64,000 nucleotides of DNA, from positions 1 through 64,000 of the forward strand of contig JAAEMR010000149.1 in the NCBI GenBank assembly GCA_024225395.1. The letters run 5' to 3'. The stretch is from Gammaproteobacteria bacterium (lineage in GTDB: Bacteria > Pseudomonadota > Gammaproteobacteria > GCA-001735895). The position numbers and the translations under genes were made by a program. The notes beneath the pieces are model-generated. The model worked only from the letters and a program-made list of their open reading frames with translations, was not told where the DNA came from and searched no databases. Below, one piece after another: positions 1 to 10,561 of this stretch; position 1 is the stretch's first letter; every line of letters begins with the position of its first letter.

Positions 1-3000
1 GCGGTTATCACCACTCAAAAATTGATAGCGAACAGCCCAGTCGACATCGATACAGGCTTCATTGCTGTTTCTATAAATCCAGCTGCTATTGCCAGCAATT
101 AAATCGAAACCATCGTTGATATCGATACAGCCGGGTAATTTGACATCAAAAGTAACATCACCATTGGCATCAACCTGCAGGTCATTCCATCCACCGAATG
201 TTCTCCAGATATTACTGTTTCCATAATCTGTGGCCTGACGAAACTGGTATTGCTCTGCCAGATTATCATCAATATTGACCTGAGTAAGCTCTGGATAAAG
301 AGTATCAACGGGTACATCAAACCGGTTAGCCGCATGCAGAGTAAATGTGGAAACAGTTCCAGCAGCCAATGGCGGCTGGATATCCACATTAGTTATAACC
401 ACATTGCCTTCATTCACATGAATACTGACATTGACATCATTATAATTACCGGCCTGGATATTGATTTCATAGTCTCCACCACTTTTCACCATATTATTAT
501 TAGCCGTCAAATGAAGACGTAATAAACCTGCCGTTAATTCATAATCAGCCGGGCTGGATAAGGTGGTCGTAGCCCCGCCACCATAAGGCTCACCAATCGT
601 TACCAGCGTCACCGAAGATCTCCAGTTAGCATTATCGGTAAAACTGTAATCACAGCTATCATCATCAATCGAACAATCGCTTGCATAGCCATTAATATAA
701 GGCGGAGTATCCTGTATCACCATCACCGTTGTTGTAAAAGTATCAGAGCCAGCAGCATTAGTGGCAGTCATCTCGATAGTAAAGGTATCAGAGCTGGTTA
801 CCGTGCCACTAAAGTACCCGGTATCCGTATCAAAAGTAGCCCAGTCAGGTTTATTAGTAATGCTCCAGCTTTCTATAGCACCACCACTGTTAACCGGGGT
901 GAATTCAAAAAAGTCATTCAGCATCGGTTCATCGATAAATGATCCCCCGGTGCTTAGTTGAGGAGCCGTTAATGCACCTGTAGTCGCTCTAAAGTCAGCA
1001 CTCACTCCACCGATAGTTAATTGAGTGGTTGTTAAGCTTTGATGAGAGTCAGCTGTCGTGTGTCTGACGAGGATGTTCTCTCCGTTAGTTATTTCTCCTG
1101 CCTGCTGAGTCCACTCATGAAGACCAATTTTATATTCACCATTGATCACCGTCACTGGAGATGGCTCATTAATACCGCTGATGACAATTGAATTACTCTG
1201 CACCAGTGTCGATAAATCCTGATCGGTAATCGCTAAAAATGAAAAAGCATCTGGAGTGGTGTCATTTGCATTCGGATCAACTTCAGTGTTAACGGTAAAT
1301 TCAGCCGTTATACCACCGATGATTACAGTGGCCGTGGTGGCTGTACTGTATTCAGAGGATGAAGTTAACCGCAGTTTTATACTTTCATCATTTACGATAT
1401 TAATGGCGTTTTCACTGCTCCAGACACCGGTGCTACTACGCCAATATTCACCTTTATCCAGTGACAGGCTGGCAAATCCAGTTAACCCGCTGATGGTAAC
1501 CGTGTTAGACACAACCATGGTATCCAGTTCGATATCACCTTTACTCTGAAAGTTAAAAGCATCTGCCGTGGTATCCGGGGTCACCACTTCGATAGTTAAC
1601 ATCATCGAGTCAGATTTTTCATGGGCTGTGCCTTTCAATTGTGAGCCCGTTATCTGCATCATGGTCGTGCCGTCAAAACCTAACGGTGGTCTACCCGAAC
1701 AGGATAAAACCTGGTTGCCATCTCTAGCAGTTATTTCACTACAGTTAAGCCAGGCAGGGTTATTGGTCCAGGACCATTCATCCACATAGCCATTTTGACG
1801 TAGATGACAATCACTGAGATAGCTACAGTTATCAATATCCAGGGGACTTGAAGCAGGAGAGGTATCACTGTCAACAATAAAACTGAGTTCTTCATAAGCT
1901 ATAGGGGATTCCAGTTGAACCGTATGAGTCACATCATTCAGTACAGGTACTTCACGATCAAAAAACAGGGTGAATTCACGTTCAGAGGTATACAGTCCAT
2001 CATCCACTGTAACCGTCATCAGCTGTTTAAAACTGCCATTGTAGTAATCTGGACTGAGAGTCGCGTCACACACACCTTCATCATTATCATTCAGGTAACA
2101 GGAAGCATAATAAACCGGGTTACCTTTGCGGTTAGGTTCTTTAATGGTTTCATCAAATGGATCATCCTGACCGGTTATAGTCACCTCCAGCTGATCAATG
2201 CGGGTATCACGATCCGAAACATTAAAACTGAATAGAAACTTTCCGTCAGTGTCATTACTTCCATCCATTTTGACTTCGGTATCAAAGATATCACCTGACA
2301 TCTGCGGACCTTTATAAGCATCACCCCCGTAAAGATTGAGTAATGCCAGCCGGGTACCCTCTACAACACTTAACACCAGATCACGTTCATAATCGGCAAA
2401 TTCAAAATCCAGTACTCGCTGCTCACTGACATAAGTATTCAGATCATCTTCATCAGCTTCATGAGCCGACTGCAAATAACCTGAACAGGATAAACCTTCG
2501 GCACAGTAATAAAGACTGACCGGATTAAAAACAATATGTTTTCTGGGAGACAAACTTGATGAGCCTGATTTAACATAACCATCAATATTGCGATCAAACC
2601 ATAATTCATACACCGTCTTGTGATACTTCAGTACTGCCGAGGTTTCTGAAGTGGAAATCGTTTTGGCATGCATATAGCCACTTGAATCAGTTATAACCCG
2701 CCTAAGCGTTGCAAATGAATTAACCTTTTGTCCATTGCCATATTGCATCGGTGCTACATAGTGATTAAAGGTATCTTTTAATTCCAGTTGTTGACTGTCA
2801 TTAATTTGATAAATAAAAATATCTCGATCCAGTTTCTCAAAATAGCAGTTTATAATTTCACTACTACAGCTTGCCTGAAAATCTCTTTGCCATTCATTCA
2901 TCCAGTCCCATACGGTTGACTGACTGCTGGCATATTGTAGTTTATGGGCAGTGATAACCACCGAGTTATTATCGATAAACTCTGCAAAAGAAATCGTTTC

Positions 3001-6000
3001 GGTTGAATTTTCCAAAAGGTCTTTGAAGTTGAAATTATTTTCATCTAACTGGAAATACATTACTTTCGGGTAAGCCGCCTGGTACTTATCTGATCCTCTA
3101 TAACTTTCAGATATATAGGGCACCAGCAAACCACTTCTGTCGGGTGACAAGGTCGCTTCCAGTAAACTATAGATAGTGGAACCATCTTCCTCTTCGAGTA
3201 ACAGAGAATTTTCCAGCGTCATCACACCCTGCTCGGTGTAAGACACGATCATCAGGCGCGCGCCATCATCACCGGATATGGCAAATAACAGGCGATTATC
3301 GGGTAATAACTTGAACAATGACAATATTTTACTGTGTGATACCGCACCGTTATCTACATAACCGGATATGGTTTTGTCTGCGGTCAGTGCAGCCTGTATC
3401 GGCAATAAATCTCCGCTAAAATTTCTGATATCATAATCAAACAGTTTAGACAGTTCCGCCGTTTCAGCATCAAATTGAAAAATTGCTCCAACAACACCTT
3501 TTGCGTTTCCATCCGAGACGATAGCTTTACCTGCGTGTACATCAAACAGTTTGGGGCGGAACATATCAGATATTTCAACACTGTTTACTTCATTCATTTC
3601 CATCGAATAAGTATCTTTACCACTGTTTACTTCAGATAAATTCAAAGAAGTATCAACTGCTGGATAAGGAATACTTAAGTCACCAACCGTCAGGTTGATA
3701 GTCAAACTGACCAGAGCAGCCGGACTACGATTCCTATTATGTTTTTTCTGCAGTGCATAATCATCAGATAATGGATTTTCAAGTGTGCGTTGATTACTTG
3801 AGTTATAAACGGGAAAATCTTCGATCACCAGACGATATTGATCAGCACCCAGATAATCCCACTTGAATTCAGCATGGGTGTTAAAAATTTCTTCCAGCTT
3901 AAAGGTCTGACTGAAAACACCGATCATGTCATCATCTTCAACACTGAATCCATCATCTTCAGTAACCGCCAGTTCTACATAAATAGCTGCTACATTACTA
4001 CCCTGTGATGAGAATAATCGGGCGGCAGGCGTAATCACATCACCATCTTCAACATGATTAAAACGCAGGTAACCCAACTCTGCATTCGAGCCATCATCTT
4101 CATCTGAAAACAGGGTATGCGTATTTAATCCTCCGCGCGGTTTATCACTGATGAGTCCAACATAAGGCAGTAGCCTGATTTCAGCGCCGGAAGAATCATC
4201 ATCCGATTCATAATTTGAAATGATTGTTACCCGATCCAGCATCACCGATAAACTGTTGACCGGTACCGATTTTATACGCTGAAACTCGACTTCTGCCCGT
4301 GTTTTCTTACCTTCTCCCAGCAAATAATGAGCATTGGATTTAATGACATTATTTCCGTTAGCTGCAGAGCCTACATCACTGAAACTATTTAACAGACTGT
4401 CCAGATCAGCATACAGATCGGTGCCATCAGCCAGGTTACTGATATCACTATTCATCATTAATCGTTGTTTGGCTTCATCTATCTGTCCACTTTCAATCAG
4501 GGTAGCAATTTCATCCGCCTGTTGCGCCAGCAATGCACTGCCTGTGACGGCTGCAATACCGTTTATGGATCGAACCAGGTCAGCATGTTCACCAAACTGC
4601 GCATAATCCAGATTTACCAGAAAGTCCGCACCTTTATAAAAGTTATACCCGGATGTTGCCAGGTTACCTACTCCACAGGCCAATTGTGCATAATTTAATT
4701 TCTGCCCATGGGTATCGACTTCGGTGTTATTTTCAGGAACACCTGACATAAAGAAATTATAGTTTTTCGCATTGTGTAATCCATAAAAGGGGTCACTGCT
4801 GGAATATCGATTAATAGTCACCCTGGCACTGCCCAGTGGATCAGCTTCTGCATCCATTTCGAGTTCATGTAAATCATCGACCAGTGCAACACTTTCACAC
4901 ACCAGTCCTAGAAAATTGCCCGTGGCAATATTAAAGGTCTGCGTGGCGGCATAACTCAATACCGCAAATAACTCTGCAGTGGTATCGTATTCATCCTGAT
5001 CATATGCCGTATAATCGAAGGTCAGGGGCAAAGTAGTTTCATTCACTCTGTCAACCGGTACACCGAATATTGGCCGATTAGTGTCGATAATGACCGGACT
5101 GTAAAAATAAGGTAACAATCCATCCTGACAGCCTTCATCAGCTAAATCACAAATAGACTTTTCGCGTGTTTTATAGGCTAAACCGTCATAGGGGAATTTT
5201 CCTGTTTCTATCTGTACAGATCGACTTTTCCAATTCAGGTATAAATCATAATAACTGGATAAAATATTTAGATATTCAACATCATGATATTCCCGGTTCA
5301 TGCTTTGGGCATAGTCATTCATGACTGCCAGTACTTTATAAGTTTCTGAAGGAAACTCGACATCATAAGGAGCTGGTACCCCTCTTATGCAAACGTCATC
5401 ATCACCATTTTCATCACGACACTGATAATAGATGGGGTCATTCTGGGGGTCATAGCGATTGTTGCGGATGGATTCATACAGATCCTGTCTTCTCTGGAAT
5501 TCATCTCTATATTCATAACATTCCTGGTTAACCTCAAACTCGGTACCCGTTTTTTCAGATTTTTCCCAGCACTGCCATAAGGCTATGAAATCATTCATGG
5601 TGCCATCACGCTCTATCAAATCTTCCAGATAACTGGGCACATTTAATTTGGGTGCCATCGATGTATTCAGGGTTAAACTCACTTCCCCTTCATTGGAACT
5701 GCCATCATCTCCCTGTGTTTTAAACGATACATTTTTAAGTAATCCCAGCATGTACTCTCTGGTTTGAACCTGTTTATCGGTATTAACTGAAGCCATCACA
5801 GACAACTGCACATTTGAGTCATTGTCACGAGCTTCAATAGCTGTCACGGCTGAAATTTCATTTTCTGAAGTCTGGATACTACCTGCCGGTAAAAGATCAA
5901 TACGCCAAACACCATTTTCACGGGTGATTTCAGAAGACAGCCCCGTTGCAAATTGATAACCGGATACACCAGATTGGGTGGCAGAAAAAAGACTTCCTGA

Positions 6001-7290
6001 TGGTGCAAAAACTAATAGGTCAAATTCAACTTCTGCTGAAGAAGCAGAGTCTGTCTTAAACAGCAGCTCAACATTATTCAACATAGAATGGATAGAACTA
6101 AAGGTATACGAGTGAGCATTAAAAAAGGCGTTTGAGTTTAGTAGCTCAACCTCTTCACCACTGGACAGGTATTCGTTACCTTCAAAATAAAAATGCTGTC
6201 CAAATCGCTCAGAAGATTTCACATCAATCAATTTAATACTGAAATTCTGACTGGCTCCGATGAAGGAAAATGGCTGGCAGGTCTGATCGGCAGTTACCGG
6301 TAGGTGAACATAATAGGTTCCAGACACACTTTGATTAACCAGTGTCGAGCCGTCACTTTTTTCTATTTGAAGTTGAACCGCACTATCAGAAGAAATTTCA
6401 AATAAGGCAATACCCGGTTGAGGAAGCTTAATGATTGAATTACCAGACTCAGAATTAACCAGATTACTGCTGATAGCGGCATCAGAGGTTGCAACTACCA
6501 TTGGCAGATCAACACTGGACATGTAGCAAATATCGGCAAATGGGTGATCAGGATCCAGGCCTATCTCAGCCTCTTCATCAGCATAGTTACCCAGTTTATA
6601 CCCCGGTAAGGACCATTCACCATTTCTATTAGCGGTGGATGCCCCAGACTTACCGGCACTGGTATCATCTTTTACAATGACATTTTGAAATTGCTGGTCA
6701 AGCTCTCCATAGTTATCAATAATGTCAACTTTATCAAAGGCCGATTGAATTTTTTGAAATTGAGCCAGAGTGATCGGACTCTGATCAGCCAGCCTTAACT
6801 TTCGATTCAATACTGATAATTTTTCTTCGTTAAATAAATCAATAGCCTGGTCGGTAATATCTGGCATGGGGAAGATACTAGTATCCGGTAATCGAAACGA
6901 ATTCTTAAGAGCAACAGGCGATAAAGGAATTTCTGATATTTTTGCTACCAGCTCTTTACTAACACCAATATTCTCTAGCTTTTTATATTCAATATTACGA
7001 TTATTTTTTTTCAGCAACCGAACAACCGACTCTACTTTCAAAGCTGGATCTGCTGATGTTAACTCAAGCGTTAGTGCCATTGCACCTGAGTCAGCAACTT
7101 TCGCTGCTAACCCGTCAAGAGAAGTGACACCAATATTTTCCAGCAAGCCTGCCGTGTCTTCCAATACCAGAGGAGTACCGACCTCTTCCCTGGTTTTATC
7201 CGAACTGCCTCCTCCACAGGAGGAAAGCAAAAAAATTAAAACTCCTGAAAATAAAACTCTGGACCCATTTCCTGGTAAAGCTGACATCAT
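1..7290 (-). CDS. Giant secreted lipoprotein with beta-propeller-like and Ig-like repeat regions (3' end outside window)
   Basis: Reverse complement from 7290 reads MMSALPGNGSRVLFSGVLIFLLSSCGGGSSDK... (lipobox LSSC). Frame sampled at several places (7201, 5281, 4321, 2401, 1-300) and open; no stop before base 1, so absent from ORF track. TPDAFSF-type repeats and a putative-Ig segment near the distal end. Confidence 0.85.
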   Translation of the reverse strand, partial: MMSALPGNGSRVLFSGVLIFLLSSCGGGSSDKTREEVGTPLVLEDTAGLLENIGVTSLDGLAAKVADSGAMALTLELTSADPALKVESVVRLLKKNNRNIEYKKLENIGVSKELVAKISEIPLSPVALKNSFRLPDTSIFPMPDITDQAIDLFNEEKLSVLNRKLRLADQSPITLAQFQKIQSAFDKVDIIDNYGELDQQFQNVIVKDDTSAGKSGASTANRNGEWSLPGYKLGNYADEEAEIGLDPDHPFADICYMSSVDLPMVVATSDAAISSNLVNSESGNSIIKLPQPGIALFEISSDSAVQLQIEKSDGSTLVNQSVSGTYYVHLPVTADQTCQPFSFIGASQNFSIKLIDVKSSERFGQHFYFEGNEYLSSGEEVELLNSNAFFNAHSYTFSSIHSMLNNVELLFKTDSASSAEVEFDLLVFAPSGSLFSATQSGVSGYQFATGLSSEITRENGVWRIDLLPAGSIQTSENEISAVTAIEARDNDSNVQLSVMASVNTDKQVQTREYMLGLLKNVSFKTQGDDGSSNEGEVSLTLNTSMAPKLNVPSYLEDLIERDGTMNDFIALWQCWEKSEKTGTEFEVNQECYEYRDEFQRRQDLYESIRNNRYDPQNDPIYYQCRDENGDDDVCIRGVPAPYDVEFPSETYKVLAVMNDYAQSMNREYHDVEYLNILSSYYDLYLNWKSRSVQIETGKFPYDGLAYKTREKSICDLADEGCQDGLLPYFYSPVIIDTNRPIFGVPVDRVNETTLPLTFDYTAYDQDEYDTTAELFAVLSYAATQTFNIATGNFLGLVCESVALVDDLHELEMDAEADPLGSARVTINRYSSSDPFYGLHNAKNYNFFMSGVPENNTEVDTHGQKLNYAQLACGVGNLATSGYNFYKGADFLVNLDYAQFGEHADLVRSINGIAAVTGSALLAQQADEIATLIESGQIDEAKQRLMMNSDISNLADGTDLYADLDSLLNSFSDVGSAANGNNVIKSNAHYLLGEGKKTRAEVEFQRIKSVPVNSLSVMLDRVTIISNYESDDDSSGAEIRLLPYVGLISDKPRGGLNTHTLFSDEDDGSNAELGYLRFNHVEDGDVITPAARLFSSQGSNVAAIYVELAVTEDDGFSVEDDDMIGVFSQTFKLEEIFNTHAEFKWDYLGADQYRLVIEDFPVYNSSNQRTLENPLSDDYALQKKHNRNRSPAALVSLTINLTVGDLSIPYPAVDTSLNLSEVNSGKDTYSMEMNEVNSVEISDMFRPKLFDVHAGKAIVSDGNAKGVVGAIFQFDAETAELSKLFDYDIRNFSGDLLPIQAALTADKTISGYVDNGAVSHSKILSLFKLLPDNRLLFAISGDDGARLMIVSYTEQGVMTLENSLLLEEEDGSTIYSLLEATLSPDRSGLLVPYISESYRGSDKYQAAYPKVMYFQLDENNFNFKDLLENSTETISFAEFIDNNSVVITAHKLQYASSQSTVWDWMNEWQRDFQASCSSEIINCYFEKLDRDIFIYQINDSQQLELKDTFNHYVAPMQYGNGQKVNSFATLRRVITDSSGYMHAKTISTSETSAVLKYHKTVYELWFDRNIDGYVKSGSSSLSPRKHIVFNPVSLYYCAEGLSCSGYLQSAHEADEDDLNTYVSEQRVLDFEFADYERDLVLSVVEGTRLALLNLYGGDAYKGPQMSGDIFDTEVKMDGSNDTDGKFLFSFNVSDRDTRIDQLEVTITGQDDPFDETIKEPNRKGNPVYYASCYLNDNDEGVCDATLSPDYYNGSFKQLMTVTVDDGLYTSEREFTLFFDREVPVLNDVTHTVQLESPIAYEELSFIVDSDTSPASSPLDIDNCSYLSDCHLRQNGYVDEWSWTNNPAWLNCSEITARDGNQVLSCSGRPPLGFDGTTMMQITGSQLKGTAHEKSDSMMLTIEVVTPDTTADAFNFQSKGDIELDTMVVSNTVTISGLTGFASLSLDKGEYWRSSTGVWSSENAINIVNDESIKLRLTSSSEYSTATTATVIIGGITAEFTVNTEVDPNANDTTPDAFSFLAITDQDLSTLVQSNSIVISGINEPSPVTVINGEYKIGLHEWTQQAGEITNGENILVRHTTADSHQSLTTTQLTIGGVSADFRATTGALTAPQLSTGGSFIDEPMLNDFFEFTPVNSGGAIESWSITNKPDWATFDTDTGYFSGTVTSSDTFTIEMTATNAAGSDTFTTTVMVIQDTPPYINGYASDCSIDDDSCDYSFTDNANWRSSVTLVTIGEPYGGGATTTLSSPADYELTAGLLRLHLTANNNMVKSGGDYEINIQAGNYNDVNVSIHVNEGNVVITNVDIQPPLAAGTVSTFTLHAANRFDVPVDTLYPELTQVNIDDNLAEQYQFRQATDYGNSNIWRTFGGWNDLQVDANGDVTFDVKLPGCIDINDGFDLIAGNSSWIYRNSNEACIDVDWAVRYQFLSGDNR

Positions 7291-7487
7291 ATAACCTTGA
7301 TAAAATACTGGTTGTTAAATCTGGCTTAAACACCAGCTTAAATTGTAAAGAATTTTCTGAGTTTTTATGGTCAGAAAACTCATCCGTTGTTGATAACGCG
7401 CCGGATAGTAGCAAAATGAAAAATTTATTATCTTGATTCAAATCAACTTTGAAATCAAAATGGAAATATATTGTAAATGCTTGAATT

Positions 7488-7549
7488 AGCTCACAAATCT
7501 TAAAAATAAATTTAAAAAAGCTCACAAATCTTAAAAATAAATTTAAAAA
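7488..7549. repeat. Exact tandem duplication, 2 x 31 bp (agctcacaaatcttaaaaataaatttaaaaa)
   Basis: Two adjacent identical copies read directly, upstream of the giant lipoprotein. Confidence 0.9.
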
Positions 7550-7767
7550 TAAGAAAACAGATCAATATCTTAATAAAAAAGTAAAAGCCTGATATTAGGC
7601 TGTGATTATCACTATAAATACTTATATGGCCTTGTAGAATAGACTTAAAAATTATCTTAAATTCAATAATCTCTAAAAAATACTACGCAAGGGTTATTGT
7701 CAGAATAGCTACTTCATGGCAACCTGTTAAATTAGCTATTAACCCTTACAAAAGAGTAATAAATTAA

Positions 7768-8508
7768 ATGATTGCAGATATAGGACGCGGTACAGGTTAC
7801 CTGGCAAGAGGTCTTTCACTCATTTCCAGCAAAGGTATAAAACGATATGTACTTATTCCACTGAGCTTAAATATATTTCTATTTGGAGCCTTAATCTGGA
7901 CAGGATATTCACAGTTTGCCCCAACAGTTGAATGGATGATGTCATTTGTACCAGACTGGTTAAGTTTTCTGGAAAGTATTTTATGGCTTTTCATTACATC
8001 ACTTACTGCCATTATTGTATTTTTCATCTTCACTCCAGTAGCCAATATTATTGCAGCACCTTTCAATGCCATTATGGCGGAGAAAGTTGAGGAATTGCTC
8101 ACGGGTCAAGATATCAATTCAAATGTTAGCCTGATGACCATTATCAAGGACAGCATCATGTCCCAGATCGGTAAACTGATTTATATATTACTCTGGTCAT
8201 TATTATTACTGCTCATCAGTTTTATTCCTGTCATTAATATAATTTCACCGTTTTTATGGATAATTTTTGGATCCTGGCTTCTTTCTCTGGAATACCTGGA
8301 TTACCCCATGGGAAATCATGATCTAACTTTCAAGCAGCAAAAGGAAACCCTCAGGAAACGTAGAGGCCTGTCATTAGGTTTTGGTGGTAGCTTGATGATA
8401 TTAACCAGTATTCCCATTATTAATTTTATCGTCATGCCAGTAGCTGTTGCCGGTGCAACTGCCATGTGGGTAGATCAATTGAGTTCAAGCATTTCATTAA
8501 CCCGCTAG
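7768..8508 (+). CDS. cysZ: CysZ-like / EI24-domain membrane protein (sulfate transporter family)
   Basis: 246 aa; RGTGYLARGLSLISSKGIKRYVLIPLSLN N-terminus and LEYLDYPMGNHDLTF motif typical of CysZ. Confidence 0.85.
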   Translation: MIADIGRGTGYLARGLSLISSKGIKRYVLIPLSLNIFLFGALIWTGYSQFAPTVEWMMSFVPDWLSFLESILWLFITSLTAIIVFFIFTPVANIIAAPFNAIMAEKVEELLTGQDINSNVSLMTIIKDSIMSQIGKLIYILLWSLLLLLISFIPVINIISPFLWIIFGSWLLSLEYLDYPMGNHDLTFKQQKETLRKRRGLSLGFGGSLMILTSIPIINFIVMPVAVAGATAMWVDQLSSSISLTR

Positions 8509-8566
8509 AACATATTTTAAATTCATATTTTCCACGTAGTAGTCGATATCATTGACTAAGACCAAA

Positions 8567-8607
8567 CTTCTGAGTTTTATGTAAACAAAATACAACCCAC
8601 TCAGAAG
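8567..8607. repeat. Inverted repeat CTTCTGAGT...ACTCAGAAG (9-bp arms) upstream of the PAS gene
   Basis: Arms 8567-8575 and 8599-8607 are exact reverse complements. Confidence 0.6.
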
Positions 8608-8616
8608 GTACGCAAA

Positions 8617-9096
8617 ATGCGAGACAATGATTTCATTGTCTCAAAAACGGACTTGAAAGGACTGATTATCTATGCCAATGAGATTTTTATAGAATTTTGT
8701 GGTTATACCCAACATGAACTTTTAAATACTCAGCATAATATTATCCGTCACCCGGATATGCCCAGGGCAGTGTTTGATTTAATGTGGAAAACCTTGCAAG
8801 CGGGTAATGGGTTTAATGGTTATGTCAAAAACATGTCCAAAGATGGAGGTTTCTATTGGGCCTTTGCTAATGTCACACCCAGCTATGATAATAATCAGAA
8901 TATTACTGGGTATTATTCGGTCCGTCGTAAACCTTCTCAACGTACCCTGGCAGTTGTTGAGCCCATTTATAAAGAAATGCTGCAAACTGAAAAACATAGT
9001 GGCTCAAGAGATGCAATAAAAGATTCTACAGCTGTGTTACTTTCCAAACTTGAACAACAAGGAGTCAGCTATGATCAATTTGCTCTCTCGCTTTGA
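8617..9096 (+). CDS. Single PAS-domain protein, Aer/CetB-like redox sensor
   Basis: 159 aa; GLIIYANEIFIEFCGYTQHELLNTQHNIIRHPDMPRAVFDLMWKTLQ...YYSVRRKPS is an Aer-type PAS. Confidence 0.85.
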   Translation: MRDNDFIVSKTDLKGLIIYANEIFIEFCGYTQHELLNTQHNIIRHPDMPRAVFDLMWKTLQAGNGFNGYVKNMSKDGGFYWAFANVTPSYDNNQNITGYYSVRRKPSQRTLAVVEPIYKEMLQTEKHSGSRDAIKDSTAVLLSKLEQQGVSYDQFALSL

Positions 9097-10537
9097 ATTC
9101 AAAACCCTGCTCACGCTAACAGGGTTAGTCGTTTTCATTTTACCAGTTTATTCCTTTATTCAACATGGTTTTGACCCTGTTTTAGTCATGTTACCGGTTA
9201 TTGCACTCATATTACTGTTTCTGATAAATAACAAAAAAAACAGCAATTAAAAATCGAAAAGGCAATTCAACAAGTCACCACCAATATGGCTTTGGGTAAA
9301 CTGGAGGACCGAATTTATCCTGTCAATGAAATCATCCAAAGCCCGGTAACCGATATTGCCCAAAAATTTATAGCACTCTCGATCATATGGAAACATTTAT
9401 CCGGGAAGTTCACACTGTTTTTGAATATATCTGGGAAGGGAATTTTCATCGAAGTACATTTCCTATAGGTATGCATGGCGTTTTCACCAAAATACTGTCC
9501 GAGATTGACCTGACAGTTAGTCAGATGGAAGAAGGTTATTGGCAAAAACATAAAGATGAATTGTTATTTAATCTCGATGCTTTAAGAAATATAAATCTAC
9601 TGGAAAATTTGAAAAAAGCGCAGGCAGACCTTTCTGCCATGGCTTTTGAAATGTCAGAAGTAGAACTTTCATCAGCTGAATCAGCAACAACCGCACAAAA
9701 AAGTGAGATAAGTGTGAAACAGGTGCTAGACAATATCAGCCAACTCATTGGCTCAGTAGAAACGATGAGGGGTTCTCATCTCAAACGCTCAATGAATCGA
9801 GCAAGGAAATTACTGAAGTGACATCTTTCATAGCAAGTGTGGCCGATAAAACTAATTTACTGGCATTGAATGCCGCTATCGAAGCTGCAAGAGCAGGTGA
9901 AGCAGGTCGGGGTTTTGCCGTGGTGGCTGATGAAGTAAGAAATCTGGCAGTAGAAACAAAAGAAGCAACCGATAATATCACTCGAATTATTAAACAGGTG
10001 GTCGATTCCAGTTCAACTATTTTTGAAGATACAGAGAAAATGAATGAACTCTCTCAGGAATCACACAATGTGGTTAATGAATTCAAACAAAATTTTGCGC
10101 GCTTTTCTGAGATTTCACAAAAAACCCTGGACGTTGTCAGTCACACTCGTCTGATTAGATTCGCCACTCTGGCCAAGGTTGATCATGTTGTTTTTATTCA
10201 AAAGGCATACCGAACATTAGATTCAGGTAGAGACTCTCAGGAAGCACATGATGTAGAAGTCGATGATCAAAATTGTCGATTTGGAAAGTGGCTGCAAGAT
10301 GAGTCCGCTGGAGCAAAATTTAGCCACTTACCTGCCTATAATAAACTATCCCAACCACATCATGACGTGCATTTTAATGTTCATCAAATCCTTGAGCTAA
10401 TCTCACAAGATAAATGGCTTAAGAATAAAGAGTTACAGACTAAAATTTTTGATCATTTTAAAATTACAGAGGAGGCTAGCGATAAAATTTTGGCACTGGT
10501 TGACGATCTAGTCGAAGAGAATCATCAATTTAAATAG
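9071..10537 (+). pseudogene. Methyl-accepting chemotaxis protein with TM segment and C-terminal CZB zinc-binding domain, frameshifted (CetA-like partner)
   Basis: ORFs 9050-9250, 9286-9468, 9387-9821 and 9818-10537 join into one receptor; hairpin-tip signature [39 protein letters not shown]-like NCRFGKWL...HHDVH; shifts near 9235 (A8 run), ~9375 (CTCT) and ~9775. Confidence 0.75.
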
Positions 10538-10561
10538 CATCATTTTAAAACCGGGGATCTA

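Noticed and set aside
99-7525. Small ORFs in the track on both strands at 99-7525
   Set aside because: They are shadow frames of the giant minus-strand reading frame or fall in its AT-rich upstream region; none shows family motifs.
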